Source: CAJXSD01 sp964633145 (lineage in GTDB: Bacteria > Pseudomonadota > Alphaproteobacteria > Rhodobacterales > Rhodobacteraceae). From it: 64,000 nucleotides of DNA. The stretch lies in assembly GCA_964633145.1 (NCBI GenBank), contig CAZWFE010000006.1:1-64000 (forward strand). The letters run 5' to 3'. The notes beneath the pieces are model-generated. The model was not told the DNA's origin and searched no databases. It saw only the letters and a list, made by a program, of their open reading frames with translations. The position numbers and the translations under genes were made by a program. This document shows, in pieces, positions 24,404 through 32,705 of the stretch (the stretch's first letter is position 1; the number at the start of each line of letters is the position of its first letter).

Positions 24404-25669
24404 TTATTTTGCTGCCTTGGCCCGTGATTTGCGGGGGCGTGCCGCATTGGCGTCGATGAAATCCAATACCAATGGGCGAATATTATTGCGCCAGCTTTTG
24501 CCTGCGAAAATGCCATAGTGTCCCGCATCGGGTTCGACGTGGGATGCCTTTTTCGAATCGGGCAATCCTGTACATAGGGCCAGTGCCGCAACACATTGCC
24601 CTGGTGCGGAAATATCGTCTTTGGCACCTTCTACGGTTTTAACGGCGACATCGGTAATTTTGCCAATATCGACACGGGTTCCATGAACTGTAAACACATT
24701 CCGCGCGATTTCACGATTTTTGAATACGCGTTCAACTGTTGATAGGTAAAATTCAGCAGTCATATCCATAACGGCCAGATATTCATCATAAAAACGGTTG
24801 TGCGGATCATGGTCTGAGGCTTGGTTTTGGGCAACGCGCATGATCTGATCACGGAATGCTTTGCCATGGCGGTCAGCATTCATGGACATAAATGACGACA
24901 GTTGCAGTAGCCCTGGATATACCTTGCGGCCGACGCCGGCATATTTATACCCGACGCGCTGGATCATCGCCTGTTCCAGCTGTCCCATCGTTACACGGCG
25001 CCCAAAATCGGTTACATCCGTGGCCGCAGCATCTGGATCGATTGGACCACCAATTAATGTCATTGAACGCGGTTGCGCATCTGGATCCTCTTGGGCCAAA
25101 TAAGCCGTCGCAGCCAATGTCAAAGGTGCGGGCTGACAGACGGCAATCACATGCGTATCTGGGCCCATTTCCTTCATAAAATCAACCAGGTACATGGTAT
25201 AATCTTCGACATCGAATTTGCCGGCAGAGACGGGAATATCACGCGCATTGTGCCAATCTGTCACATAAACTTCGCAGTCGATGATCAAACTTTTGACGGT
25301 TGAACGCAGCAGCGTTGCATAGTGACCAGACATGGGCGCGACGACCAAAACCTTGCGCTTTGACTCTGCGCGGTTTTGCACGTTAAACCGAATTAAATCG
25401 CCAAAGGGGCGTTCGATGACTTTGTCTATGGTCACCAAATGGTCGCGCCCATCTGCGCAGGTGATCGAATGGATGCCCCAATCTGGTTTGACAACCATAC
25501 GTTCAAAGGCACGTTCGGTCACTTCGCCCCAAGCGGCAAGCCAATCAATGGCTGGGTTTGGGACGGCAGAAAACATCGGGTAGGAAGCCCAAGCCTTGAC
25601 AGCTGCGCCCATAAATTGGTTTGTGTTGCGCATAGTCTCCATCAAATCGTAGCTGGCCATATTATGCAT
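24404..25669 (-). CDS. phaZ: Intracellular poly(3-hydroxybutyrate) depolymerase
   Basis: Mobilises PHB granules to 3-hydroxybutyrate oligomers and monomers. The 421-residue product has the PhaZ-type N-terminus (YDLMETMRNTNQFMGAAVKA). The catalytic segment HVIAVCQPAPLTLAAT carries cysteine in place of the lipase-box serine, as in intracellular PhaZ1 enzymes, and the C-terminus has VEPDAGHYGIFAGKSWRN with the catalytic histidine. ATG at 25669 follows AGGAG. It is divergent from phaC; a CTGC-N3-GCAG element in the shared promoter region suggests PhaR control of one or both genes. Confidence 0.95.
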   Translation of the reverse strand: MHNMASYDLMETMRNTNQFMGAAVKAWASYPMFSAVPNPAIDWLAAWGEVTERAFERMVVKPDWGIHSITCADGRDHLVTIDKVIERPFGDLIRFNVQNRAESKRKVLVVAPMSGHYATLLRSTVKSLIIDCEVYVTDWHNARDIPVSAGKFDVEDYTMYLVDFMKEMGPDTHVIAVCQPAPLTLAATAYLAQEDPDAQPRSMTLIGGPIDPDAAATDVTDFGRRVTMGQLEQAMIQRVGYKYAGVGRKVYPGLLQLSSFMSMNADRHGKAFRDQIMRVAQNQASDHDPHNRFYDEYLAVMDMTAEFYLSTVERVFKNREIARNVFTVHGTRVDIGKITDVAVKTVEGAKDDISAPGQCVAALALCTGLPDSKKASHVEPDAGHYGIFAGKSWRNNIRPLVLDFIDANAARPRKSRAKAAK

Positions 25670-25741
25670 TTCGAACTCCTACTGGGGTTTATCCCATAAT
25701 TAACGACAAGAATGTTTGCGTTTTATCACAGCGTTGTTATG

Positions 25742-25752
25742 CTGCATGGCAG
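25742..25752. promoter_or_regulatory. Candidate PhaR operator between phaZ and phaC
   Basis: CTGC-ATG-GCAG is an exact match to the CTGC-N3-GCAG motif that I recall being reported for PhaR of Rhodobacter. It lies 24 nt before the preferred phaC start and about 70 nt upstream of phaZ on the other strand. Confidence 0.6.
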
Positions 25753-25775
25753 AAAGTTACTTGGATTTTATTAAA

Positions 25776-27569
25776 ATGACAACTAAAGACACACCCGACC
25801 TCGCCCAAAGCGAGGTGTTGCAGCAAAATATGGCCCGTTTAGAGGAGCTGACACAGAGGTTTGTCACCGTTATTCAAAACAAAAAAAAGGTTAATCCTGC
25901 GCTAAATGGTCCCAGCCCAGAATTGATGGCGAAAGCAACGGCCAAATATTGGCAGCAAATGATGGATAACCCCGTCAAATTGATGGAACAACAGGTCGAA
26001 TATTGGGGCAAGTCGTTTAATCACTTCCTTGAGGTACAGCAGGCCTTTGCCAATGGAACATCACAACCGGCGCAAACATCGTCCCAAGGGGACCGTCGGT
26101 TTCGCAATGCGATGTGGGATACGAACCCATATTTCAGTTTTTTGAAACAACAGTACCTGCAAAATGCCGAAATCATGCGCCAAGCGGTGGCTGATCTGGA
26201 TGACCTAGACCCTGTTGAACACAAACGCTTATCGTTTTTTACGCAGCAGATTATCGATATGATGTCGCCCACAAATTTTCTGGCGTCCAATCCGGATGCG
26301 TTGGAACGGGCCGCAGAAACACAAGGCCAGTCATTGATCGACGGGTTGCAAAATCTGATCAGTGACCTTGAGGCAAACGATGGTGAATTGGTCGTACGTT
26401 TGGTTGATGAAACCGCATTCGAGGTGGGCGAAAATATTGCGACCGCGCCTGGTAAGGTGGTCTATCGCAACCGGATGATGGAGTTAATCCAATACACGCC
26501 GACGACGAAAACGGTTCACGAAACGCCGATTGTTATGTTTCCACCATGGATCAACAAATTTTATATTTTGGATTTAAGGCAGGAAAACAGCCTGATCCGC
26601 TGGATTGTTGACCAAGGTTACACTCTGTTCGTTGTTTCTTGGGTTAACCCAGATCATGACTATGCTGATGTGGGCCTAGAGGATTACATTCAGGATGGGT
26701 ATCTGACCGCAGTGGATATCGCCAAGAAAATCTGTGACCAAGATCAGGTAAATACCATCGGATATTGTATTGCGGGTACAACGCTTTCACTGACGTTGTC
26801 ATTGATGAAAAAACGTGGCGATACATCCATTAAGTCGGCCACATTGTTTACGGCCTTGACCGATTTTTCGGATCAGGGTGAATTTACGCCCTTTCTACAA
26901 GATGATTTTATCGATGCGATTGATGCTGAAATTGATGCCAAAGGTATCTTAGAAAGCTTTATCATGGCGCGGACTTTCAGCTTTTTACGGTCGAATGATC
27001 TGGTTTATGGCCCCGCAATCAAAAGCTATATGATGGGTGAAGCCCCGCCTGCCTTTGATTTATTGTATTGGAATGGTGACGGGTCCAGTTTGCCTGGTAA
27101 AATGGCCAAACAATATTTGCGCGGGTTATGTCAGGCCAACCAATTTGCGCAGGGAACCTTTGAACTGATGGGCGAAACATTGTCGCTGGGCGATGTTGAT
27201 GTCCCTATTTGTGCGGTCACCTGTGAAACCGATCACATTGCCGCATGGAAAGATTGCTATCGTGGCGTTCAGCAAATGAAGAGCCGATCCAAAACGTTCA
27301 TCATGTCACAGTCAGGGCATATTGCTGGCATCGTGAACCCACCCAGCAAAAAGAAATATGGGCATTATACAAATTCAGATTTGAAAACAGATCCCAAGAC
27401 TTGGGCTGAGAATGCGGAATTCCATTCCGGCAGTTGGTGGCCCCGTTGGCAAGAGTGGGTCAAACCACGTTCTGGCAAACAGATTCCCGCCCGCATCCCT
27501 GGGGATCGTCAGTATCCAGCATTGTGTGATGCCCCTGGAACCTATGTTTTACGCAAGTCAAGTGTTTGA
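25776..27569 (+). CDS. phaC: Class I poly(3-hydroxyalkanoate) synthase
   Basis: Polymerises (R)-3-hydroxybutyryl-CoA on the granule surface. The 597-residue product has the PhaC N-terminal domain (NMARLEELTQRFVTVIQNKK) and the PWINKFYILDLRQENSLIRW segment. The lipase-like box is GYCIAGTTLSLTLS with the nucleophilic cysteine; the catalytic Asp is in VTCETDHIAAW and the His in SQSGHIAGIVNPP. The frame stays open to 25716, but ATG at 25776 gives the usual start, and the earlier ATG at 25746 lies inside a predicted PhaR operator. It is divergent from phaZ and followed by phaP and phaR. Confidence 0.95.
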   Translation: MTTKDTPDLAQSEVLQQNMARLEELTQRFVTVIQNKKKVNPALNGPSPELMAKATAKYWQQMMDNPVKLMEQQVEYWGKSFNHFLEVQQAFANGTSQPAQTSSQGDRRFRNAMWDTNPYFSFLKQQYLQNAEIMRQAVADLDDLDPVEHKRLSFFTQQIIDMMSPTNFLASNPDALERAAETQGQSLIDGLQNLISDLEANDGELVVRLVDETAFEVGENIATAPGKVVYRNRMMELIQYTPTTKTVHETPIVMFPPWINKFYILDLRQENSLIRWIVDQGYTLFVVSWVNPDHDYADVGLEDYIQDGYLTAVDIAKKICDQDQVNTIGYCIAGTTLSLTLSLMKKRGDTSIKSATLFTALTDFSDQGEFTPFLQDDFIDAIDAEIDAKGILESFIMARTFSFLRSNDLVYGPAIKSYMMGEAPPAFDLLYWNGDGSSLPGKMAKQYLRGLCQANQFAQGTFELMGETLSLGDVDVPICAVTCETDHIAAWKDCYRGVQQMKSRSKTFIMSQSGHIAGIVNPPSKKKYGHYTNSDLKTDPKTWAENAEFHSGSWWPRWQEWVKPRSGKQIPARIPGDRQYPALCDAPGTYVLRKSSV

Positions 27570-27588
27570 ATTTATTTCAAAAAATAAA

Positions 27589-27641
27589 ATATGCTGCGTT
27601 GCGGCAAAAAATACTTGATTTTCTGCGGTGCAGCATATAGA
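27589..27641 (+). promoter_or_regulatory. Candidate PhaR operator and promoter of phaP
   Basis: CTGC-GGT-GCAG (27623-27633) exactly fits CTGC-N3-GCAG, and a near match CTGC-GTT-GCGG lies at 27594-27604. The outer bases form a perfect 9-bp dyad: ATATGCTGC (27589-27597) and GCAGCATAT (27630-27638). TTGATT (27615-27620) and TATAGA (27636-27641) could be -35 and -10 elements (15-nt spacing, short), which would place the operator inside the promoter. Confidence 0.6.
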
Positions 27642-27684
27642 TTGATTGCAGAATAAGTGACCATATAAAACAAGGATTTTTCCA

Positions 27685-28125
27685 ATGGCGACTGCACAAG
27701 ATATGACAAAAATGTTTAAAGACATGATGGGTTCGTTTCCTGTCGATACATCTGCGTATGAAAACATGTTCAAAAACACAGCAGAAATGAACGAAAAATT
27801 TGCTGGTGTTGCACTGAAAGCAGCTGAAAAATCAGCTGAGCTTTCAACAAAGTGGACCAAAGACACACTGACAAAATTGACAGATGTTTCCAAAGCGAAA
27901 ACAGAACCAGCCGATTACGCAAAAGCGATGACAGATTTCGCATCTGCACAAGCAGAAGTAACTGCGGAAAACATGGCCGCGTTTGCAGAAATCGCTAAGA
28001 AAGTTCAAACAGACACAGTTGAATTGATGATGTCTGCTGGCAAAGAATTGTCAGAAGAAGCGTCAGCTGCAGTGAAAAAAGCAACAGCAGATGTTGCGGC
28101 TGCTACTAAAAAAGCTGCGAAATAA
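27685..28125 (+). CDS. phaP: Phasin (PHB granule surface protein)
   Basis: 146-residue amphipathic helical protein, rich in A, K, E, T and M, without cysteine or signal peptide. It begins MATAQDMTKMFKDMMGSFPV and ends in an alanine/lysine tail (AVKKATADVAAATKKAAK), the usual look of alphaproteobacterial phasins that coat PHB granules. Its codon use is strongly biased (GCA, AAA, ACA), as expected for an abundant protein. It is preceded by AAGGA and by a candidate PhaR operator, and followed by a strong terminator. Confidence 0.92.
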   Translation: MATAQDMTKMFKDMMGSFPVDTSAYENMFKNTAEMNEKFAGVALKAAEKSAELSTKWTKDTLTKLTDVSKAKTEPADYAKAMTDFASAQAEVTAENMAAFAEIAKKVQTDTVELMMSAGKELSEEASAAVKKATADVAAATKKAAK

Positions 28126-28159
28126 GCTTCCAAGTTTTCTCCTCCCGAAAGCTTAATTA

Positions 28160-28192
28160 AGGGCGAGCCTTTGCTTGCCCTTTCTTTTTTTT
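28160..28192 (+). terminator. Intrinsic terminator of phaP
   Basis: AGGGCGAG (28160-28167) pairs with CTTGCCCT (28174-28181) with one G-U and loop CCTTTG, followed by TTCTTTTTTTT. It isolates phaP from phaR. Confidence 0.88.
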
Positions 28193-28212
28193 CTGCAACC
28201 GCGTAAGGTTTT

Positions 28213-28226
28213 CCGCAGCGCCGCAG
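28213..28226. promoter_or_regulatory. Degenerate PhaR-like repeats before phaR
   Basis: CCGCAG occurs twice (28213-28218, 28221-28226) with a 2-nt spacer, 19 nt before the phaR start; the complement reads CTGCGG twice. This resembles half-sites of the phaP operator and may serve autoregulation, but the exact CTGC-N3-GCAG pattern is absent. Confidence 0.3.
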
Positions 28227-28244
28227 ATTCTGGAGGGATTACCC

Positions 28245-28793
28245 GTGACGGAAACAACCAAACCTTTGTTGATTAAACGCTATGCAAGCCGTCGGTTATA
28301 TAACACTGAAACCAGTGATTATGTGACACTTGAGGATATTGCAGGCTTTATTCGTGACGGTCGCGATGTTCAGATCATCGATCTGAAATCAGGCGATGAT
28401 CTGACCCGTCAGTATTTGTTGCAAATTATTGCCGAACACGAAAGCCGTGGTGAAAATGTGTTACCGGTCAACGTGCTAAACGATTTGGTACGCAGCTATA
28501 CAACCCAAGCTTCCTCTGTTGTTCCACAATTTTTGGCGATGTCATTTGATATGCTACGCGAAGGACAATCCAAGATGCTAGGCACGATGAATCCCATGTC
28601 ATCCATGCCCGGGTTCGAGGCGATGCAAGCGCAGCAAGAGGCATTTATGAAAGCCTTGACCTCTGGTTTGGGGCAGTGGCCCACGGGTGGCCCCGTGGCC
28701 CAAGACGAACCAGCCGCAGAGGGTGATGATCTGTCGGATATCAAGGCACAGCTGGCGGAATTACAGTCCAAACTAAGCAAAATGGGCAAATAA
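28245..28793 (+). CDS. phaR: Polyhydroxyalkanoate synthesis repressor PhaR
   Basis: Repressor that senses PHB and controls phasin and granule genes. The 182-residue product has the N-terminal PHB/PHA accumulation DNA-binding domain (LIKRYASRRLYNTETSDYVT, then EDIAGFIRDGRDVQIIDLKS) and the PHB-binding segment LPVNVLNDLVRSYTTQAS, followed by a Met/Gln-rich tail and a coiled-coil end. The start is GTG at 28245, preceded by GGAGGG. It is separated from phaP by a terminator, so it has its own promoter. Two motif matches in this locus mark its likely targets. Confidence 0.95.
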   Translation: MTETTKPLLIKRYASRRLYNTETSDYVTLEDIAGFIRDGRDVQIIDLKSGDDLTRQYLLQIIAEHESRGENVLPVNVLNDLVRSYTTQASSVVPQFLAMSFDMLREGQSKMLGTMNPMSSMPGFEAMQAQQEAFMKALTSGLGQWPTGGPVAQDEPAAEGDDLSDIKAQLAELQSKLSKMGK

Positions 28794-28813
28794 GCCCCGC
28801 GTTATGCGATTGG

Positions 28814-28835
28814 AACCGCACCCAAGGGTGCGGTT
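28814..28835. terminator. Hairpin between convergent phaR and the GS-like gene
   Basis: AACCGCACCC (28814-28823) and GGGTGCGGTT (28826-28835) are perfectly complementary. T-runs are weak on both sides, so it may end both convergent transcripts inefficiently or protect their 3' ends. Confidence 0.6.
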
Positions 28836-28836
28836 A

Positions 28837-30204
28837 TTAGACGTTTAACAGCAAATGTTCCCGTTCCCATGGGCTGATCACTTGCAGGAACTCTTCGTAT
28901 TCTGACCGTTTAACGATGGAATACACGCGGGCAAATTCAGGGCCCAAGATTTCATGCAGTTCCGTGGCCTCTTCGAACAGGTCCAATGCGTCGCCCATCA
29001 CGCGGGGGATCTCGGTCTCGCCTTCATAGGCGTCGCCTTTGAACTGTTTGTCGGGCCAAATTTCGTTTTTTATCCCCAAATATCCACAGGCCAACGATGC
29101 CGCGATACACAAATACGGGTTGCTATCCATTCCGGCTAAACGGTTTTCCACCCGCCGCGCGGATGGGCTGGATAATGGGACGCGAATACCGGTGGTACGA
29201 TTGTCACGCGCCCATTCCAAATTGACCGGTGCGGCATGATTTTTGACATACCGCCGATAAGAATTGACATATGGGGCCATAATCGCGATGGCGGCCGGTA
29301 AATATTTCTGCAATCCCCCGATAAAGTGGAAAAACATGTCTGTTTCGCCACCCTGTGGACCGGAAAACGCATTGTTACCCGTTTCCAAATCCAAAATGGA
29401 ATGGTGAATGTGCATCGCACTGCCCGGTTCGTCCTCAATCGGTTTGGCCATAAAGGTGGCAAAGCAATCGTGGCGCAGGGCCGCTTCGCGGATCAGGCGT
29501 TTGAAATAAAAAACCTCATCCGCTAATTTTACAGGATGGCCATGGCGCAGGTTAATTTCCAACTGCCCTGCGCCGCCTTCTTGGGTGATCCCATCAATTT
29601 CGAAACCCTGTGCTTCGGCGAAATCATAGATGTCGTCGATGACGGGACCAAATTCATCCACCGCCGTCATCGAGTAGGCCTGACGCGCCGCGGCGGGGCG
29701 GCCCGAGCGGCCCATCATGGCGCTGATCGGTTTGGCGGGATCAATGTTGCGTGCAACCAGATAAAATTCCATTTCTGGGGCTACTACAGGGTTCCAACCC
29801 TCTTTGTTGTACAAATCCACCACGCGCTTTAACACATTGCGCGGGGCAAAGGGGACTGCCACGCCTTTGCGGTCATAGGCGTCATGGATCACCTGCAATG
29901 TCCAATCCCCTGTCCACGGTGCCGCGGTCGCAGTTGAAATATCGGGGCGCAAAATCATATCGCGTTCGATAAATCCCTCTGCACCAGCCGCTTCGCCCCA
30001 TTCGCCGGTAATCGTTTGATAAAAAATAGAATCCGGCAGATGGAATGAATCCTGACGTGTATATTTTGCAGCTGGCACTGCCTTGCCGCGCGCAATGCCG
30101 GGCAGGTCGGCGATCACGCATTCGACTTCGTCCAGTTTGCGCCCCTCTAGGTAGGATTGTGCTGCTTGGGGTAATGTTGCTACCAATTCTTCTAACGGTG
30201 TCAT
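28837..30204 (-). CDS. Glutamine synthetase family ligase (PuuA/GlnT-like)
   Basis: 455-residue member of the glutamine synthetase superfamily, closest in pattern to gamma-glutamyl-polyamine/amine ligases rather than GlnA. It shows VIADLPGIARGKAVPAAKY at the N-terminus, the metal/glutamate motif VVAPEMEFYLVARN, GSAMHIHHSILDLETGNN, and DNRTTGIRVPLSSP. GlnA features such as the adenylylated tyrosine loop are not apparent. It is the last gene of a minus-strand operon with an amidotransferase (4-bp overlap) and an amino-acid ABC transporter. I infer gamma-glutamylation of an imported amine or amino acid; the substrate is unknown. Confidence 0.88.
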   Translation of the reverse strand: MTPLEELVATLPQAAQSYLEGRKLDEVECVIADLPGIARGKAVPAAKYTRQDSFHLPDSIFYQTITGEWGEAAGAEGFIERDMILRPDISTATAAPWTGDWTLQVIHDAYDRKGVAVPFAPRNVLKRVVDLYNKEGWNPVVAPEMEFYLVARNIDPAKPISAMMGRSGRPAAARQAYSMTAVDEFGPVIDDIYDFAEAQGFEIDGITQEGGAGQLEINLRHGHPVKLADEVFYFKRLIREAALRHDCFATFMAKPIEDEPGSAMHIHHSILDLETGNNAFSGPQGGETDMFFHFIGGLQKYLPAAIAIMAPYVNSYRRYVKNHAAPVNLEWARDNRTTGIRVPLSSPSARRVENRLAGMDSNPYLCIAASLACGYLGIKNEIWPDKQFKGDAYEGETEIPRVMGDALDLFEEATELHEILGPEFARVYSIVKRSEYEEFLQVISPWEREHLLLNV

Positions 30205-30881
30205 GCCGCGTCCTTTTCGCTTTGAAATACGCGGGCCATTTCGGCGGCGATGATTGTCCAGTCAGTGTCGGATAATGTCTGCGCAGTTCGTGCAATTTGG
30301 TCATCGGGGACATTGCCCTTTGCGCGAAACTCTAACAATCCGTTGATCACACCTGTATCGAATTCAGGATGGGGCTGAACGGTAAAAACGTGATCGCCAT
30401 AGCTAAGCATTGCATTTTTACAAAAATCGTTCCCACCCAAAACCGATGCACCGGGGGGCAGGGCGACGACTTGGTCTTGGTGCCATGCATTTAATTTTAC
30501 TTCGCGGCCCTTGAATTGATAAACTGTTGTGCCGGTTGCCCAGCCGCCGCTATACTTGGTTACCTGACCGCCCAAGGCCTGCGCAATGATCTGATGTCCA
30601 AAACAGACCCCGACAAGCGGGCGTTTTATGGCATAGATATCTTGGATCAAGGATTCTAGCTTTGGGATCCATGGCAAGGGATCATAGGCGCCATGTTTTG
30701 ACCCACTGATCAGCCATCCATCCGCATCGCGCGCTGATTTGGGAAATTCCATATTTTCAACATCATACACGTCAAAGGAAAAATCCTGGTCCGCCAATAT
30801 GCGACGAAACATTGCATCATAATCGCCGGTTTTCTCTTTGATTTGTTCAGGCGCGTGACCTGCCATTAAAATTCCAATTTT
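30201..30881 (-). CDS. Class I glutamine amidotransferase domain protein
   Basis: 226-residue stand-alone GATase1-fold protein. It begins MKIGILMAGHAPEQIKEKTG, has the nucleophile elbow GVCFGHQIIAQALGG with the cysteine, and TVQPHPEFDTG with the catalytic histidine, so the catalytic residues are intact. This type is named 'GMP synthase-like amidotransferase' but is not GuaA. With the ligase downstream (ATGA overlap) it could hydrolyse a gamma-glutamyl intermediate, as PuuD does in the putrescine pathway; that is inference. ATG at 30881 gives the standard N-terminus; ATG at 30911 is an alternative. The gap to the upstream permease is 78 nt. Confidence 0.85.
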   Translation of the reverse strand, partial: KIGILMAGHAPEQIKEKTGDYDAMFRRILADQDFSFDVYDVENMEFPKSARDADGWLISGSKHGAYDPLPWIPKLESLIQDIYAIKRPLVGVCFGHQIIAQALGGQVTKYSGGWATGTTVYQFKGREVKLNAWHQDQVVALPPGASVLGGNDFCKNAMLSYGDHVFTVQPHPEFDTGVINGLLEFRAKGNVPDDQIARTAQTLSDTDWTIIAAEMARVFQSEKDAA

Positions 30882-30959
30882 CATGAACCACACTGTGTTT
30901 GTTGCTGACATAACCTATACCCGAAAACACGGATTTGCCTAGGATTTTCGGTGTTCAGT

Positions 30960-31766
30960 TTAACGGATAAGATTCATTTTCAACCGCAATTTAGACATTT
31001 GTTGTCTGGGCAAATGGCGGTTTAGATATTTGTTTATGGTGCCGAAAATGCCAATAACCACCAATGTCAGCAAGATAAAATATCCCGCTAGAATTGGATA
31101 GGGAATAAACGGGTTATAGGTTTTATCGGCAAAATATGTTGCATAATATAGCGCATCACCCTGTTGACCGATGGCCGGAAACCCCGAGAAAAACACAAGG
31201 GTTGTCGCGTGAAACAAAAAAATCGCTTCGTTTGTGTATGCAGGCCATGCCAAACGCAGCATGGTTGGAAATGTTATGCGCCGAAACCGCATCAGACCTG
31301 TCAATCCATAGGCATCTGCTGCCTCAATGTCGCCTTTGGGGATAGATTGCAAAGCACCATAAAATATTTCACCGCTATAGGCTGCGGTGTTTAGGAACAG
31401 CACCACCAATGCACCTGCCCAGGCAGATGTCAGCGGGCTAAACACTGGAAAGCTTTGTTTAAGCGACAAGAACAGAAAATACGCAAAAAAGAACTGGATA
31501 AACAGTGGTGATCCGCGGAAAATGAAAATCGTCCATTCGGCAATTTTTCGAACGGGTTTGATATGGGACGCTTTGCCAACGGCCAAACTGATCGCCAGAA
31601 CAAAGCCAGTCAGCATGGCCACGACCCCAAAATAAATGTTCCAGATCATCCCAGACCCAATAAGGGTGAATTGATGGCAAAGCGTGAAATCTGATCGCGG
31701 CAGCAATCGTTCACCAATTCCGACTGATCGCAATCCGTAATCTGCAATGATGTCCCAACAGCTCAT
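30960..31766 (-). CDS. Amino-acid ABC transporter permease (HisM-like)
   Basis: 268-residue inner-membrane permease of the polar amino acid uptake (HAAT) family. It shows the N-terminal helix IYFGVVAMLTGFVLAISLAV, FIFRGSPLFIQFFFAYF, and the EAA cytoplasmic loop as YSGEIFYGALQSIPKGDIEA with ADAYGLTGLMRFRRI. It overlaps the preceding permease gene by 4 bp. A HisM role (second permease) is inferred from order. The substrate cannot be read from the sequence. Confidence 0.9.
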   Translation of the reverse strand: MSCWDIIADYGLRSVGIGERLLPRSDFTLCHQFTLIGSGMIWNIYFGVVAMLTGFVLAISLAVGKASHIKPVRKIAEWTIFIFRGSPLFIQFFFAYFLFLSLKQSFPVFSPLTSAWAGALVVLFLNTAAYSGEIFYGALQSIPKGDIEAADAYGLTGLMRFRRITFPTMLRLAWPAYTNEAIFLFHATTLVFFSGFPAIGQQGDALYYATYFADKTYNPFIPYPILAGYFILLTLVVIGIFGTINKYLNRHLPRQQMSKLRLKMNLIR

Positions 31767-32659
31767 GTCATGGCCTTTCGTTGCGCTTCACCACCGGCGG
31801 TGGCCTGACCATGTGTGAGGCGTCTCATCATGCGATCCAAAAACACTTCGGATACCTTGGTAAAGGCGAGGTAGAATACCAAAAGGGCCAAGAAATACCA
31901 CATACGCCAGTCACCGTGCGGATAGCTGGTAAATCGCGCCGTTTTTGTGCCGCCCAATTCGCGGGCCCAATATACGATGTCCTCGATCCCAAGCAGAAAC
32001 AATAATGGCGTGGCTTTGATCAAGACCATCCATAAATTCCCCAAGCCGGGCAGGGCATAAACCCACATTTGCGGCACAACAATTCGCCAAAATGTCTGGC
32101 GTTGGGTCATCCCATAGGCCGCAGCTGTTTCGGTTTGCGCATGCGGCACAGCCTGCATCGCACCGAATAATACATTGGCAGCAAAGGCGCCAAAAACGAT
32201 GGAAAACGTAAAGACGGCCAAGGCAAAGCCATAGGTTTCATGCACCCACTGCGGGGCGGTGCCCAGCGGCAGTTTTGCAGCCTGGCACACAACGAAATCG
32301 TTTCCTTGTCGAATGGGGTCGGTCCAGTCTGGACATTTAATACTGTGCCTGATCCATTCCAGAAATTGATCTAATGCAATGATAAAAAACAGAAAAAACG
32401 CAATGTCGGGAACGCCGCGAACAATGGCGATGTAGCCGCGACCAAATATTGAGAGTGGAAAGAAAGAGGACCGTGCAGCAACTGCGCCGGCAAAGCCGAA
32501 CGATAGCGCAACGGGGCCCGTTACCGCCAGTAACAACAAAACTGTACCCACCGCAATATACATGCCGGCATGTTTTGATGTTGTGAAATAACATAAAAAC
32601 CACTGAAGCTGGCCAAGTGTATCAGGATCTGCGCAGAAACTAAAAATAGGACACCTCAA
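31763..32659 (-). CDS. Amino-acid ABC transporter permease (HisQ-like)
   Basis: Up to 298 residues; membrane permease of the HAAT family with IAIVRGVPDIAFFLFFIIAL and the EAA loop NVLFGAMQAVPHAQTETAAA, YGMTQRQTFWRI. The start is unusual. The frame opens at TTG 32659, which has no ribosome-binding site. GAGGTG lies just inside, 4 nt before an ATT codon at 32647 that would give FSFCADPDTLGQLQWF, the N-terminus I expect for the family. Either a weak TTG start or a rare ATT start is used. A 12-bp hairpin separates it from the binding-protein gene. Confidence 0.88.
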   Translation of the reverse strand: MRCPIFSFCADPDTLGQLQWFLCYFTTSKHAGMYIAVGTVLLLLAVTGPVALSFGFAGAVAARSSFFPLSIFGRGYIAIVRGVPDIAFFLFFIIALDQFLEWIRHSIKCPDWTDPIRQGNDFVVCQAAKLPLGTAPQWVHETYGFALAVFTFSIVFGAFAANVLFGAMQAVPHAQTETAAAYGMTQRQTFWRIVVPQMWVYALPGLGNLWMVLIKATPLLFLLGIEDIVYWARELGGTKTARFTSYPHGDWRMWYFLALLVFYLAFTKVSEVFLDRMMRRLTHGQATAGGEAQRKAMT

Positions 32660-32672
32660 TATCGTTGGAGGA

Positions 32673-32698
32673 AAAGGCAGGGCATGTGCCCTGCCTTT
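32673..32698 (-). terminator. Hairpin between binding-protein and permease genes
   Basis: AAAGGCAGGGCA (32673-32684) and TGCCCTGCCTTT (32687-32698) are perfectly complementary over 12 bp. On the minus strand the stem is followed by TTTTCC. Such a structure typically gives partial termination and protects the mRNA of the highly expressed binding protein upstream. Confidence 0.75.
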
Positions 32699-32705
32699 GT
32701 GTGTC

